Origin: Clostridia bacterium
GTDB taxonomy: Bacteria; Bacillota; Clostridia; Oscillospirales; Acutalibacteraceae
DNA length: 5,335 bases
Reading direction: 5' to 3'
NCBI GenBank assembly: GCA_017425745.1
Contig: JAFOXT010000487.1
Span: 1 to 5,335, forward strand
Shown here piece after piece: positions 1 to 5,335 of the stretch. Below the pieces are notes generated by a model that did not search any database, was not told the DNA's origin, and worked only from the letters and a program-made list of their open reading frames with translations. Position 1 is the first letter of the stretch. Every line of letters begins with the position of its first letter. The translations under genes and the position numbers were made by a program.

Positions 1-291
1 CGTTACCTTGTCAGTAAAGGCGTTCCTGAGGACAGAATAATAATGGAGGATAAATCTACTTCTACCATAACGAACTTTAAATATTCCCACGAAATTATGA
101 AAGAAAAGGGACTTCCTGATGATTCTGTTGTGTTTGTCACCAACGGTTATCACGTTTACCGAGGAGCCTCTTATGCAAAAGCAGAAGGTCTTACGGTTAC
201 TCATCTGGGTACAGATATAATATGGTATACCATACCGATGAATTATCTGCGTGAGATGCTGGCTGTTCTTAAAATGTGGGTATTTGACTGA
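1..291 (+). CDS. DUF218 / YdcF-SanA-like protein, C-terminal part (5' end outside window)
   Basis: The frame is open from base 1 and ends at TGA 289-291, giving the last 96 residues of a protein that starts upstream. The pattern is that of the DUF218 (YdcF/SanA) fold: a YLVSKGVPEDRI segment, then EDKSTSTITN (the family's 'E..S.nT.eN' signature), then a VFVTNGYHVYRGASYAKAEG strand-helix that matches the usual 'vT..yH..Ra...a...G'. The tail NYLREMLAVLKMW is hydrophobic and also usual for the family. Members are mostly membrane-anchored or periplasm-facing proteins linked to envelope functions, but their biochemical activity is poorly defined, so I assign none. Any N-terminal membrane segments would be outside the window. 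The ATG at 43 is internal, because homology extends upstream of it. The gene converges on pheT and shares a terminator with it. Confidence 0.85.
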   Translation, partial: RYLVSKGVPEDRIIMEDKSTSTITNFKYSHEIMKEKGLPDDSVVFVTNGYHVYRGASYAKAEGLTVTHLGTDIIWYTIPMNYLREMLAVLKMWVFD

Positions 292-294
292 CAT

Positions 295-340
295 AAAAAG
301 CACCTTGTGGTTATCACAAGGTGCTTAAGTTTTTATTTTT
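295..340. terminator. Bidirectional intrinsic terminator between DUF218 gene and pheT
   Basis: Bases 298-309 (AAGCACCTTGTG) pair perfectly with 315-326, a 12-bp stem with a 5-base loop. On the plus strand it is followed by a T-rich tract (329-340), which overlaps the last codons of pheT. On the minus strand it is followed by a short T run (complement of 295-299). It therefore can end both convergent transcripts, the DUF218 gene from the left and pheST from the right. Confidence 0.85.
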
Positions 341-2693
341 TAAGTTCGATACCCTTAGCAGCAAGAGAATCAATAATTGAATTTACAACATTCATAACTT
401 CGTCTCTTGTAAGAGTCTTTTCAGGGTGAACGAAGAAGAGTCTTACGGTAATTGACTTGCCGTTTTCGTCTTCGTAAGTATCAACAACCTGAATGTCCTT
501 GATAAGTGCGCAGTCTGCAGCCTTAACAGCTTCACCGATGGGTGCAAACTTATCAGTTACAAATGAAAGGTCGATTTCAATTCCGGGGAACTTTGAGGGC
601 TCATCGTACTTGATGTCGTTAGCTTTAATAGCTGAGAATGCTCTTACGTCAATTTCAGCAAAAACAACGTTAGCCTTCTTGTCAATCTTCTTGAGCACTG
701 TGGGATGAACAAGACCCATAACACCGATTTCTACTCCTTCGCAGAAAATCTTGTTGAGATTCTTGGGGTGCTCATAGCTGTGAGTAGCTTCAATTGTCTT
801 AAAGCTGAGAGCAGCGTGCTTGATGTCGCCTGTAAGAACTGTAAGAATATCACGGAGTTCGAAGTAAAGCTCCTGAGCTGATTTTGTCTTTGAGAAAAGA
901 GTAACTGCAAGGTTCTTCTTTTCGTTGCACATACCGTCTTCCTTAAGTCCGTCAACTGCACGACCAATTTCGAAAATGCCGAATGAAGGAGCGTAGCTTG
1001 TATTTGTCTTAAGCTGACAGAGCTGAGTGGGGATAAGTGACTTACGAAGAGTAGCAATGTTGGGGTTGGTTGCGTTTGTAAGACCAACGTTTTCCTCAAT
1101 TTCAATGCCGAGGCTCTTGCATTCGTCGTAGCCCATCCAGATGTATGAGTGAAGCTCGTGAAGACCGAAGCTCTTTACAAGAATATTCTTGATTCTGTCT
1201 TCAGTTGTCTTTTCAATGTCAGCACGTACGGGATAAAGAGGTGACTTTGTTGTGTTGATATCAAAGTTGTCATAGCCGTAAATACGGGTGATTTCTTCGA
1301 TAATGTCAGCCTTGATTGTAACGTCCTTTGTGCTTCTCCATGAGGGTACGTCAACGCTGAAGCTGTCGCCCTGAAGGTCAACACCGAAGCCGAGAGCTGT
1401 AAGTGTCTTTACAATTGTATCGTTGCCGATTTCAATACCTGTGTAACGGTCAACAAAGTTCTTGTCAAACTTAAGATTGATTTTATCGTATGTGAAGCCT
1501 CTTTCATCTGTGAGAGCTGAAACAACCTTAGCGTCAGCATCGATATCCTGAAGAAGTTTGATGAATCTTGCAATTGCAGGAACAGTCATTTCGGGGTCGA
1601 GACACTTTTCATATCTCATTGAAGCATCTGTTCTGTGAGCAAGCTTAACTGTTGACTTACGTGTTGAAACTGCGTTGAAGGTTGCTGATTCAAGAGTAAG
1701 AGTTGTTGTATCTTCAACAATTTCACTGTCAAGACCACCCATAATGCCTGCAATAGCAACGGGTGTGTCACCGTTACAGATCATAAGTGTGTTGGTGTCA
1801 ATATTTCTGTCAACACCGTCAAGAGTCTTGAAGGTGAAGGGCTCATCGAAGCGCTTAATTCTGATTTTTTCTACCTTTCTTGAGTCGAAAGCGTGCATAG
1901 GCTGACCCATTTCAAGCATAAGGTAGTTGGTAAGGTCAGCAAGAAGGTTGATGCCTCTCATACCGCAATAGAAAAGTCTGATTCTCATATTTACGGGGCT
2001 GACATTCTTTGTGATGTTGTCGAGCTTGATGCATGAATATCTCTGGCAAAGCTCGTCTTCAATTTTCATATCAATCTTTTCGAGATTGTCATACTTTGAA
2101 AGATCAACAGTTTCAAGGGGCTTGAGAGGTCTGTCTGCAATTGCAGCAAATTCTCTCGCAATACCGTAGTGACCCCAGAGGTCAGGACGGTTTGTAAGTG
2201 ACTTGTTGTCTACTTCGAAAACAATGTCTTCGATTTCGTAAACTTCCTTGATATCTGTACCGTTTGCTACAGCCTCAGTAATATCCATAATGCCTGAATT
2301 GTCGTCGCTGATACCAACTTCCTTTTCGCTGCAGCACATACCGTATGATGTGTAGCCTGCAAGTGCTCTCGGTGTAATTTCGATTTCACCGATTTTTGCA
2401 CCAATTTTAGCGAAAGCAGTTTTCATTCCAACTCTTACATTGGGTGCGCCGCAAACAACATCTGTAAGTTTTCCGTCGCCTGCATCAACCTTGAGAAGGT
2501 GAAGCTTCTTTGATTCGGGATGATCTTCTACTGATTTGATTTCTGCAACAACAATACCGTCAATGTCGCTGCCCTTAAAGAAAATTTCGTTTTCTACCTC
2601 TGCAGTTGAAAGGGAGAAACGGCGGATGAGATCCATTTTGTCAAGACCTGTAAAGTCAACAAAGTCTGAAATCCAGTTCATTGATAAAAACAT
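333..2693 (-). CDS. pheT: Phenylalanine--tRNA ligase beta subunit
   Basis: This 786-residue protein is the beta subunit of the cytoplasmic alpha2-beta2 enzyme that charges tRNA-Phe. The length is normal for bacteria. Domains in order: an N-terminal helix (MNWISDFVDF); an OB-fold tRNA-binding domain at about 45-150 (HPESKKLHLLKVD, VVCGAPNVRVG); the B3/4 editing domain at about 210-380, with GQPMHAFD (263-270), GIMGG (316-320), E335 and T355-D-A357, which correspond to the known proofreading-pocket positions that clear Tyr-tRNA-Phe; a B5 domain at about 405-480 ending in IIEEITRIYGYD; a catalytic-like core at about 490-690; and a C-terminal FDX-ACB anticodon-binding domain at about 698-786. The start is the first ATG, matching the usual M-x-x-S-x-NW opening; an AAAGGAG ribosome site (2704-2710) lies 10 bases upstream. 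It follows pheS by 18 bases. Slightly odd: 'INLLADLTNY' where most bacteria have 'iNnvvDvTNY', and C364 in 'RYEKCLDPE', usually Gly. Confidence 0.97.
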   Translation of the reverse strand: MFLSMNWISDFVDFTGLDKMDLIRRFSLSTAEVENEIFFKGSDIDGIVVAEIKSVEDHPESKKLHLLKVDAGDGKLTDVVCGAPNVRVGMKTAFAKIGAKIGEIEITPRALAGYTSYGMCCSEKEVGISDDNSGIMDITEAVANGTDIKEVYEIEDIVFEVDNKSLTNRPDLWGHYGIAREFAAIADRPLKPLETVDLSKYDNLEKIDMKIEDELCQRYSCIKLDNITKNVSPVNMRIRLFYCGMRGINLLADLTNYLMLEMGQPMHAFDSRKVEKIRIKRFDEPFTFKTLDGVDRNIDTNTLMICNGDTPVAIAGIMGGLDSEIVEDTTTLTLESATFNAVSTRKSTVKLAHRTDASMRYEKCLDPEMTVPAIARFIKLLQDIDADAKVVSALTDERGFTYDKINLKFDKNFVDRYTGIEIGNDTIVKTLTALGFGVDLQGDSFSVDVPSWRSTKDVTIKADIIEEITRIYGYDNFDINTTKSPLYPVRADIEKTTEDRIKNILVKSFGLHELHSYIWMGYDECKSLGIEIEENVGLTNATNPNIATLRKSLIPTQLCQLKTNTSYAPSFGIFEIGRAVDGLKEDGMCNEKKNLAVTLFSKTKSAQELYFELRDILTVLTGDIKHAALSFKTIEATHSYEHPKNLNKIFCEGVEIGVMGLVHPTVLKKIDKKANVVFAEIDVRAFSAIKANDIKYDEPSKFPGIEIDLSFVTDKFAPIGEAVKAADCALIKDIQVVDTYEDENGKSITVRLFFVHPEKTLTRDEVMNVVNSIIDSLAAKGIELKK

Positions 2694-2711
2694 AATTCTA
2701 TTTCTCCTTTC

Positions 2712-3764
2712 TTATTCGTCGTCTGTGAACTGTGAGAGCACCTTAAGGCTGCCGCTGTTAAGATCACGTATATCTTTAATTCCGTATTTCATCATAACAA
2801 GTCTTGTAAGACCGAGACCAAAAGCAAAACCGCTGTATTCTTCGGGGTCGATTCCGCCAGCCTTGAGAACTTCGGGATGAATCATACCGCAGGGGCAAAG
2901 CTCAAGCCAACCGCTGTGCTTACATGAAGGACAGCCTTCACCACCGCAGATAAGGCAGCTGATGTCAAGCTCGAAACCAGGTTCAACGAAGGGAAAGAAG
3001 CCGGGACGGAGTCTTACCTTAAGATCCTTCTGGAATACTTCTGAAAGCATTGTCTTCATAAAGTAGATAAGGTTTGAAATTGAAATATCCTTGTCAACCA
3101 TAACGCCTTCCATCTGGAAGAATGTGTTTTCGTGACAAGCGTCAGTAGCTTCGTTTCTGAAGCATCTGCCGGGGAAAATAGCCTTGATGGGCACATTGTC
3201 GTTGATAAGTGCATCTCTGTACTTCTTATAGATTGCGTTCTGAGCTGCAGAAGTATGAGTCTTGAGAAGCTGACCGTTTGTGAGATAATATGTATCCTGC
3301 ATATCTCTAGCGGGGTGATGCTTGGGAATGTTGAGCGCTTCAAAGCATTCGTAGTCGGTTACGATTTCTGAATAGTCTTCAACGTTAAAGCCCATTGTTT
3401 TGAAAATCTGTTCACACTGACGCTGAACAAGAGTTACGGGGTGGTATGAACCCTCAGTAATATTTGCGGGCATTGAAACGTCGAATTCGGGCATTGATTC
3501 AATTTCTTTAAGAACTTCAAGCTCTTTGAGTTCGGTTGTTCTTGCTGCAATTGCGTCAGCAACCTCAGCTTTAAGCTCGTTAACCTTCTGACCGAAGGCT
3601 TTCTTTTCCTCAACAGAAAGGTCTCTCATTTCTTTGAGAAGGTCGGTTACACTGCCTTTTTTGCCAAGGTACTTAACTCTTATGGCTTCAAGGTCAGCAG
3701 TGTTTTCTGCTTTTTTGAGTTCAGCAGAAAACTCTTCTTTTAAGAGGGCAATTTTGCTATCCAT
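2712..3764 (-). CDS. pheS: Phenylalanine--tRNA ligase alpha subunit
   Basis: This is the catalytic alpha subunit, which activates Phe with ATP and works with PheT. I take the ATG at 3762-3764, giving 350 residues, normal for the family; the ATG 15 bases upstream is part of the Shine-Dalgarno sequence. Numbering from that start: residues 1-85 form the charged, helical coiled-coil arm that contacts tRNA. Class II motif 1 starts near 108 (HPVTLVQRQCEQIF). Motif 2 is at about 197-224 (GRCFRNEATDACHENTFFQ then MEGVMVD). Motif 3 is at 312-328 (GFAFGLGLTRLVMMKYG), including the substrate-pocket Ala in GFAFG (A314). Between motifs 2 and 3 lies a four-cysteine set C270-X2-C-X4-C-X2-C281, then a CPC at 290-292. 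It is the first gene of the pheST operon behind a T-box leader, so its expression should rise when charged tRNA-Phe is scarce. Identity is not in doubt; only the start is a choice. Confidence 0.97.
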   Translation of the reverse strand: MDSKIALLKEEFSAELKKAENTADLEAIRVKYLGKKGSVTDLLKEMRDLSVEEKKAFGQKVNELKAEVADAIAARTTELKELEVLKEIESMPEFDVSMPANITEGSYHPVTLVQRQCEQIFKTMGFNVEDYSEIVTDYECFEALNIPKHHPARDMQDTYYLTNGQLLKTHTSAAQNAIYKKYRDALINDNVPIKAIFPGRCFRNEATDACHENTFFQMEGVMVDKDISISNLIYFMKTMLSEVFQKDLKVRLRPGFFPFVEPGFELDISCLICGGEGCPSCKHSGWLELCPCGMIHPEVLKAGGIDPEEYSGFAFGLGLTRLVMMKYGIKDIRDLNSGSLKVLSQFTDDE

Positions 3765-3771
3765 TTTTTCT

Positions 3772-3777
3772 TCCTCC
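3772..3777 (-). promoter_or_regulatory. pheS Shine-Dalgarno sequence (decides the start)
   Basis: On the minus strand the sequence reads ATGGAGGAAGAAAAAATGG. GGAGGA lies 7 bases before the second ATG (3762-3764), an ideal spacing. The first ATG (3777-3779) shares its G with this site and has only AT-rich DNA upstream with no ribosome site, so it is not a likely start. Confidence 0.85.
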
Positions 3778-3797
3778 ATATAAAATAGAAATATAAT

Positions 3798-3825
3798 AAA
3801 AAAATCGCCTCACAAAAATGAGACG
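3798..3825 (-). terminator. T-box regulated intrinsic terminator upstream of pheS
   Basis: On the minus strand CGTCTCA (3825-3819) pairs with TGAGGCG (3812-3806), 7 bp including one G-T wobble, around a 6-base loop, followed by A and seven T (3804-3798). It ends 33 bases before the pheS start. The 5' arm is also the 3' strand of the antiterminator, so the two structures exclude each other. Confidence 0.9.
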
Positions 3826-3848
3826 AAAAAATTCCGTGGTACCACTCA
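3819..3848 (-). promoter_or_regulatory. T-box antiterminator with UGGU bulge
   Basis: TGAG (3848-3845) pairs with CTCA (3822-3819) and ACG (3837-3835) pairs with CGT (3825-3823), leaving the seven-base bulge TGGTACC (3844-3838) and a 9-base loop. The UGGU of the bulge pairs with the ACCA 3' end of uncharged tRNA, consistent with the A discriminator base usual for tRNA-Phe. Formation uses up the whole 5' arm of the terminator. Confidence 0.92.
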
Positions 3849-4044
3849 AATTGCAAAGGAAAAAACCTCTGCCGCTTTTGGTTGCTTTAATGCAGCAATT
3901 ACATCCTGCTTTTCACAGGCAGCTCGTGAGGCGAAATTCGCGATAGGGGACAATAGATTTCTTACACCGAATGAAATCCTCTCTTGATTGCCTTGTCCTG
4001 ACGCTACTGAAACTCAGTCATAGCCTTTAGGCGATATTGCTTAA

Positions 4045-4073
4045 ATTATACATCAAACTTAGCGATAAGTCAA
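4045..4073 (-). promoter_or_regulatory. Sigma-A promoter of the pheST leader
   Basis: On the minus strand TTGACT (4073-4068) and TATAAT (4050-4045) are separated by exactly 17 bases, one mismatch from the full consensus. Transcription should begin near 4037-4040, giving a leader of about 275 bases before pheS. Confidence 0.9.
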
Positions 4074-4106
4074 TAGAAAAAATCTAACGAAAAAGACAGA
4101 TGTTTA

Positions 4107-4135
4107 TTGACAAATTTTCAATAAATTGATAAAAT
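4107..4135 (+). promoter_or_regulatory. Sigma-A promoter of the metallophosphoesterase gene
   Basis: TTGACA (4107-4112) and TAAAAT (4130-4135) are 17 bases apart, with TG at 4127-4128 forming an extended -10. Start is expected near 4142, giving a 5' UTR of about 57 bases. It is divergent from the pheST promoter, with 33 bases between the two -35 boxes, so both share one short control region. Confidence 0.88.
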
Positions 4136-4137
4136 TT
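4112..4137. repeat. Inverted repeat inside the plus-strand promoter, possible operator
   Basis: TCAAT-AA-ATTGA (4118-4129) is a perfect 12-base dyad within the -35/-10 spacer. A wider pair, AAATTTT (4112-4118) and AAAATTT (4131-4137), flanks it. The position would suit a repressor site, but the DNA here is very AT-rich and short palindromes arise easily by chance. No regulator gene is nearby. Confidence 0.3.
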
Positions 4138-4198
4138 ACCTGTAAGATATGGTGCTTATTTACCGTATCAAAAAATATGAAAAAGAGAGGAAAACACT

Positions 4199-5113
4199 AT
4201 GGACATTGTAACAGTAATCAACTTTATCAGGGACTTTCTTCTGACACTTATGTCGCTTCTGACTATGCTGTCTCCTGCATTCGGCGGCCCGGGTGCTGCT
4301 TATCAGGCGAAAAATGCAGATCTGCTTGTTATGAGTATGGCAGTAGTATCAGACATTCACGTTGAAACAAACAACCCAAACGCTTATGAAAATTATGAAG
4401 ATCTTCTTTACGGCATTAAGGGCGGCAAGGATATTGACGCAGCAGCTTACCTTGGTGACAATGTAATGAACGGTCAGATTGCAGAAGACGTTTTCTTTTA
4501 CGCAGGTTTAATAGGCGTAAAACCTGCTAAGCAGAATCTTGTAATTGTTGGTAACCATGACCAGGGTAACGGTGAGGGCGATGCTGCAAAGCTTTCAGAA
4601 AACTTTATTAAGTTCAACAATTTATTCCTTGGCAACAGAATTGATAAAACTTATTATTACAAGGTAATCAACGGTTGCTATGTAATCGTTCTTGCTTCAG
4701 AAGACCCCGATGCACAGACATTTATATTGAACACTGAGCAGTACAATTGGCTTGAAGGTGTTCTTAAGGAAGCTAAGGCTGCAAACGCTCCCACAATTGT
4801 GCTCAATCATTTCCCCATCAGATATCTTCAGGGCACATACAACGGCACTCAGCTTGCAGAGCTTCTTAAGGCATACAACGTAGACCTTTTCCTTCACGGT
4901 CATATCCATGACGATCTTGGCGCAGATAATTTCTATAATTGGGGCGGTATCAACTGTGTTAACCTTCCCCGAGCAACAGAAACTACACACTATGCACCTG
5001 GCGATGGTATTGTTTTTGAAGTTTATGAAAACGAAATCCTTGTAAGAGGCAGAGACTTCATCAAGGGCGAATGGATTGACGGTCTTGAATTTACTTATCC
5101 TATCACAAGATAA
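4199..5113 (+). CDS. Calcineurin-like metallophosphoesterase with hydrophobic N-terminus
   Basis: This 304-residue protein carries the full set of metal-binding motifs of the calcineurin-like phosphoesterase superfamily: D52-x-H54 (VVSDIH), G86-D87-N (YLGDN), G118-N-H-D121, H204 (LNHFP) and G234-H-I-H237. All ligands for a two-metal centre are present, so it is probably an active phosphatase or phosphodiesterase; the substrate cannot be read from the sequence. Residues 3-29 are strongly hydrophobic and end in a Gly/Pro/Ala-rich stretch, so they may be a signal peptide or membrane anchor, although the N-terminus has only one Arg and one Asp and lacks the usual basic start. No lipobox Cys, repeats or anchor are seen at the C-terminus. 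The start is supported by AGAGAGG (4184-4190), 8 bases upstream of the ATG. It is a single-gene unit with its own promoter and terminator. Relationship to the CpdA or purple acid phosphatase branches is possible but not shown. Confidence 0.88.
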   Translation: MDIVTVINFIRDFLLTLMSLLTMLSPAFGGPGAAYQAKNADLLVMSMAVVSDIHVETNNPNAYENYEDLLYGIKGGKDIDAAAYLGDNVMNGQIAEDVFFYAGLIGVKPAKQNLVIVGNHDQGNGEGDAAKLSENFIKFNNLFLGNRIDKTYYYKVINGCYVIVLASEDPDAQTFILNTEQYNWLEGVLKEAKAANAPTIVLNHFPIRYLQGTYNGTQLAELLKAYNVDLFLHGHIHDDLGADNFYNWGGINCVNLPRATETTHYAPGDGIVFEVYENEILVRGRDFIKGEWIDGLEFTYPITR

Positions 5114-5131
5114 CAGAATAACAAAAAAATT

Positions 5132-5160
5132 AAGCTCCGGATTTCCGGAGCTTTTGTTTT
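5132..5160. terminator. Intrinsic terminator after the metallophosphoesterase gene, probably bidirectional
   Basis: AAGCTCCGG (5132-5140) pairs perfectly with 5145-5153, a 9-bp stem with loop ATTT, followed by a T-rich tract to 5160. On the minus strand the stem is followed by TTAATTTTTTT (complement of 5121-5131), so it can also end the sialidase-like gene whose stop codon is at 5159-5161. Confidence 0.88.
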
Positions 5161-5335
5161 ACCATTTGTTGAAAAGATTTTTGAGTCTTACCTTAAGAGG
5201 CATGGGGAAGGTGAAAGCTTTGTCGCCGTTCCAGAGCCAGTCAAGAGTGAAGGTTCTGAAAAGAATGAAGCCGGCAGGACAAGCCTCGTAGAGAATACCG
5301 ATTTCTCCGTTTTTCATATTTGTAAGAGAAGAGTA
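5159..5335 (-). CDS. Probable exo-sialidase (GH33/BNR-type), C-terminal end only
   Basis: The minus strand is open from the right edge to TAA at 5159-5161, giving 58 residues; the rest lies beyond the window. The fragment begins YSSLTNMKNGEIGILYE and continues through FILFRTFTLDWL. This matches the last blade of the six-bladed sialidase propeller, 'YS.L..l.dG.iG.lYE...i.f.rf.l.WL'. In GH33 enzymes the Tyr of the YS.L motif is the catalytic nucleophile, so the first visible residue may be that Tyr, and the Glu of LYE follows in its usual place. GH33 enzymes release terminal sialic acid from glycans, usually outside the cell. After the propeller comes a tail of about 24 residues (from W35) with several basic residues and no sorting motif. 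A non-catalytic BNR-repeat protein cannot be excluded from so short a piece. It converges on the phosphoesterase gene and shares its terminator. Confidence 0.65.
   Translation of the reverse strand, partial: YSSLTNMKNGEIGILYEACPAGFILFRTFTLDWLWNGDKAFTFPMPLKVRLKNLFNKW

Larger units (their letters stand above)
3798..4040 (-). promoter_or_regulatory. T-box riboswitch leader, tRNA-Phe (UUC) specific
   Basis: This is an untranslated leader that senses uncharged tRNA-Phe and controls read-through into pheST. Stem I can be traced on the minus strand. Its base is TGAG (4016-4013) with CTCA (3930-3927). The specifier loop has AGTA (4008-4005) facing GAA (3939-3937), the canonical loop E pair. GCG (4004-4002) pairs with CGC (3942-3940), and GGACAA (3998-3993) with TTGTCC (3953-3948). 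The apical arm has AGAGAG (3984-3979) and GATTTC/GAAATC (3978-3973 with 3961-3956) around a GGTGTAA loop, as in known T-boxes. The specifier after GAAT is TTC (3935-3933), a Phe codon. A Stem III region is likely, with CTGCC and GGCAG enclosing TTGCT/AGCAA. The 5' end is inferred from the promoter. GA-containing bases flank the Stem I foot, so a kink-turn is possible but not clear. Confidence 0.95.

Noticed and set aside
731..1105. Open frame on the minus strand inside pheT (also 1175-1384)
   Set aside because: They lie wholly within the strongly supported pheT frame, on the same strand in another register, and show Ser/Thr/Leu-rich composition with no recognisable domain.
2536..2880. Plus-strand open frame across the pheS-pheT junction
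   Set aside because: It is antisense to two conserved genes and their ribosome site, its translation has no recognisable motif, and no promoter or ribosome site was seen.
3765..3779. Five extra N-terminal codons of pheS (ATG at 3779)
   Set aside because: There is no ribosome site upstream of that ATG, and the codons themselves form the Shine-Dalgarno sequence for the ATG at 3764.
4023..4032. GCCT-AA-AGGC mini-hairpin at the 5' end of the leader
   Set aside because: The two-base loop cannot close the full 4 bp, leaving only a 3-bp stem with a 4-base loop, and the bases may be needed for the Stem I foot.
4126..4365. Plus-strand open frame overlapping the start of the phosphoesterase gene
   Set aside because: It begins inside the promoter before the predicted transcript start, and has no ribosome site; the overlapping 4199 frame carries the full metallophosphoesterase motif set.
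4697..4990. Minus-strand open frame opposite the phosphoesterase gene
   Set aside because: It is antisense to the GHIH and NHFP coding region and is rich in Cys, Val and Lys, as expected of a shadow frame.
5076..5291. Plus-strand open frame running through the terminator at 5132-5160
   Set aside because: It crosses a clear hairpin terminator and is antisense to the sialidase-like reading frame, which has recognisable motifs.
1..5335. CRISPR arrays, insertion sequences, tRNA or rRNA genes, phage or defence modules
   Set aside because: I saw no spaced direct repeats, transposase motifs, terminal repeats or cloverleaf sequences; all DNA is accounted for by housekeeping genes, two partial genes, one phosphoesterase gene and their control regions.

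Overview
This window looks like chromosomal DNA from a low-GC Gram-positive bacterium of the class Clostridia, possibly a gut Ruminococcus or Oscillospira relative. The supporting signs are the AT-rich intergenic DNA, strong purine-rich ribosome binding sites, near-consensus sigma-A promoters, a T-box leader in front of an aminoacyl-tRNA synthetase operon, and the protein style. The genus is a guess. The standard code is in use, because TGA ends the first gene.

Layout, left to right. Positions 1-291 (+) hold the C-terminal end of a DUF218 (YdcF/SanA-like) protein. It converges on the pheST operon, and a hairpin that can work in both directions lies between them (about 295-340). Positions 333-3764 (-) hold pheT and pheS, the two subunits of phenylalanyl-tRNA synthetase, transcribed in the order pheS then pheT with 18 bases between them. 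Positions 3798-4040 (-) hold a T-box leader with readable parts: AGUA/GAA specifier loop, UUC (Phe) specifier codon, AG-rich apical arm, antiterminator with a seven-base UGGUACC bulge, and a competing intrinsic terminator. Its promoter is at 4045-4073 (-). A divergent, nearly perfect promoter at 4107-4135 (+) drives one calcineurin-like metallophosphoesterase with a hydrophobic N-terminus (4199-5113). A second hairpin terminator follows at 5132-5160. From the right edge, the C-terminus of a probable sialidase (GH33/BNR) comes in on the minus strand (5159-5335).

The operon logic is standard. Uncharged tRNA-Phe should read UUC in Stem I, insert its ACCA end into the UGGU bulge, stabilise the antiterminator and let transcription continue into pheS and pheT. 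The other three genes have no evident link to it; the phosphoesterase is a single-gene unit, and the DUF218 and sialidase genes are cut by the window edges.

I find no previously undescribed system. The points most worth a second look are a 9-base perfect complementarity between the T-box specifier strand and the terminator 3' arm, a Cys-rich insert plus other shared deviations in this PheRS, the pheS start decided by a Shine-Dalgarno sequence that contains an in-frame decoy ATG, and a small dyad inside the phosphoesterase promoter.
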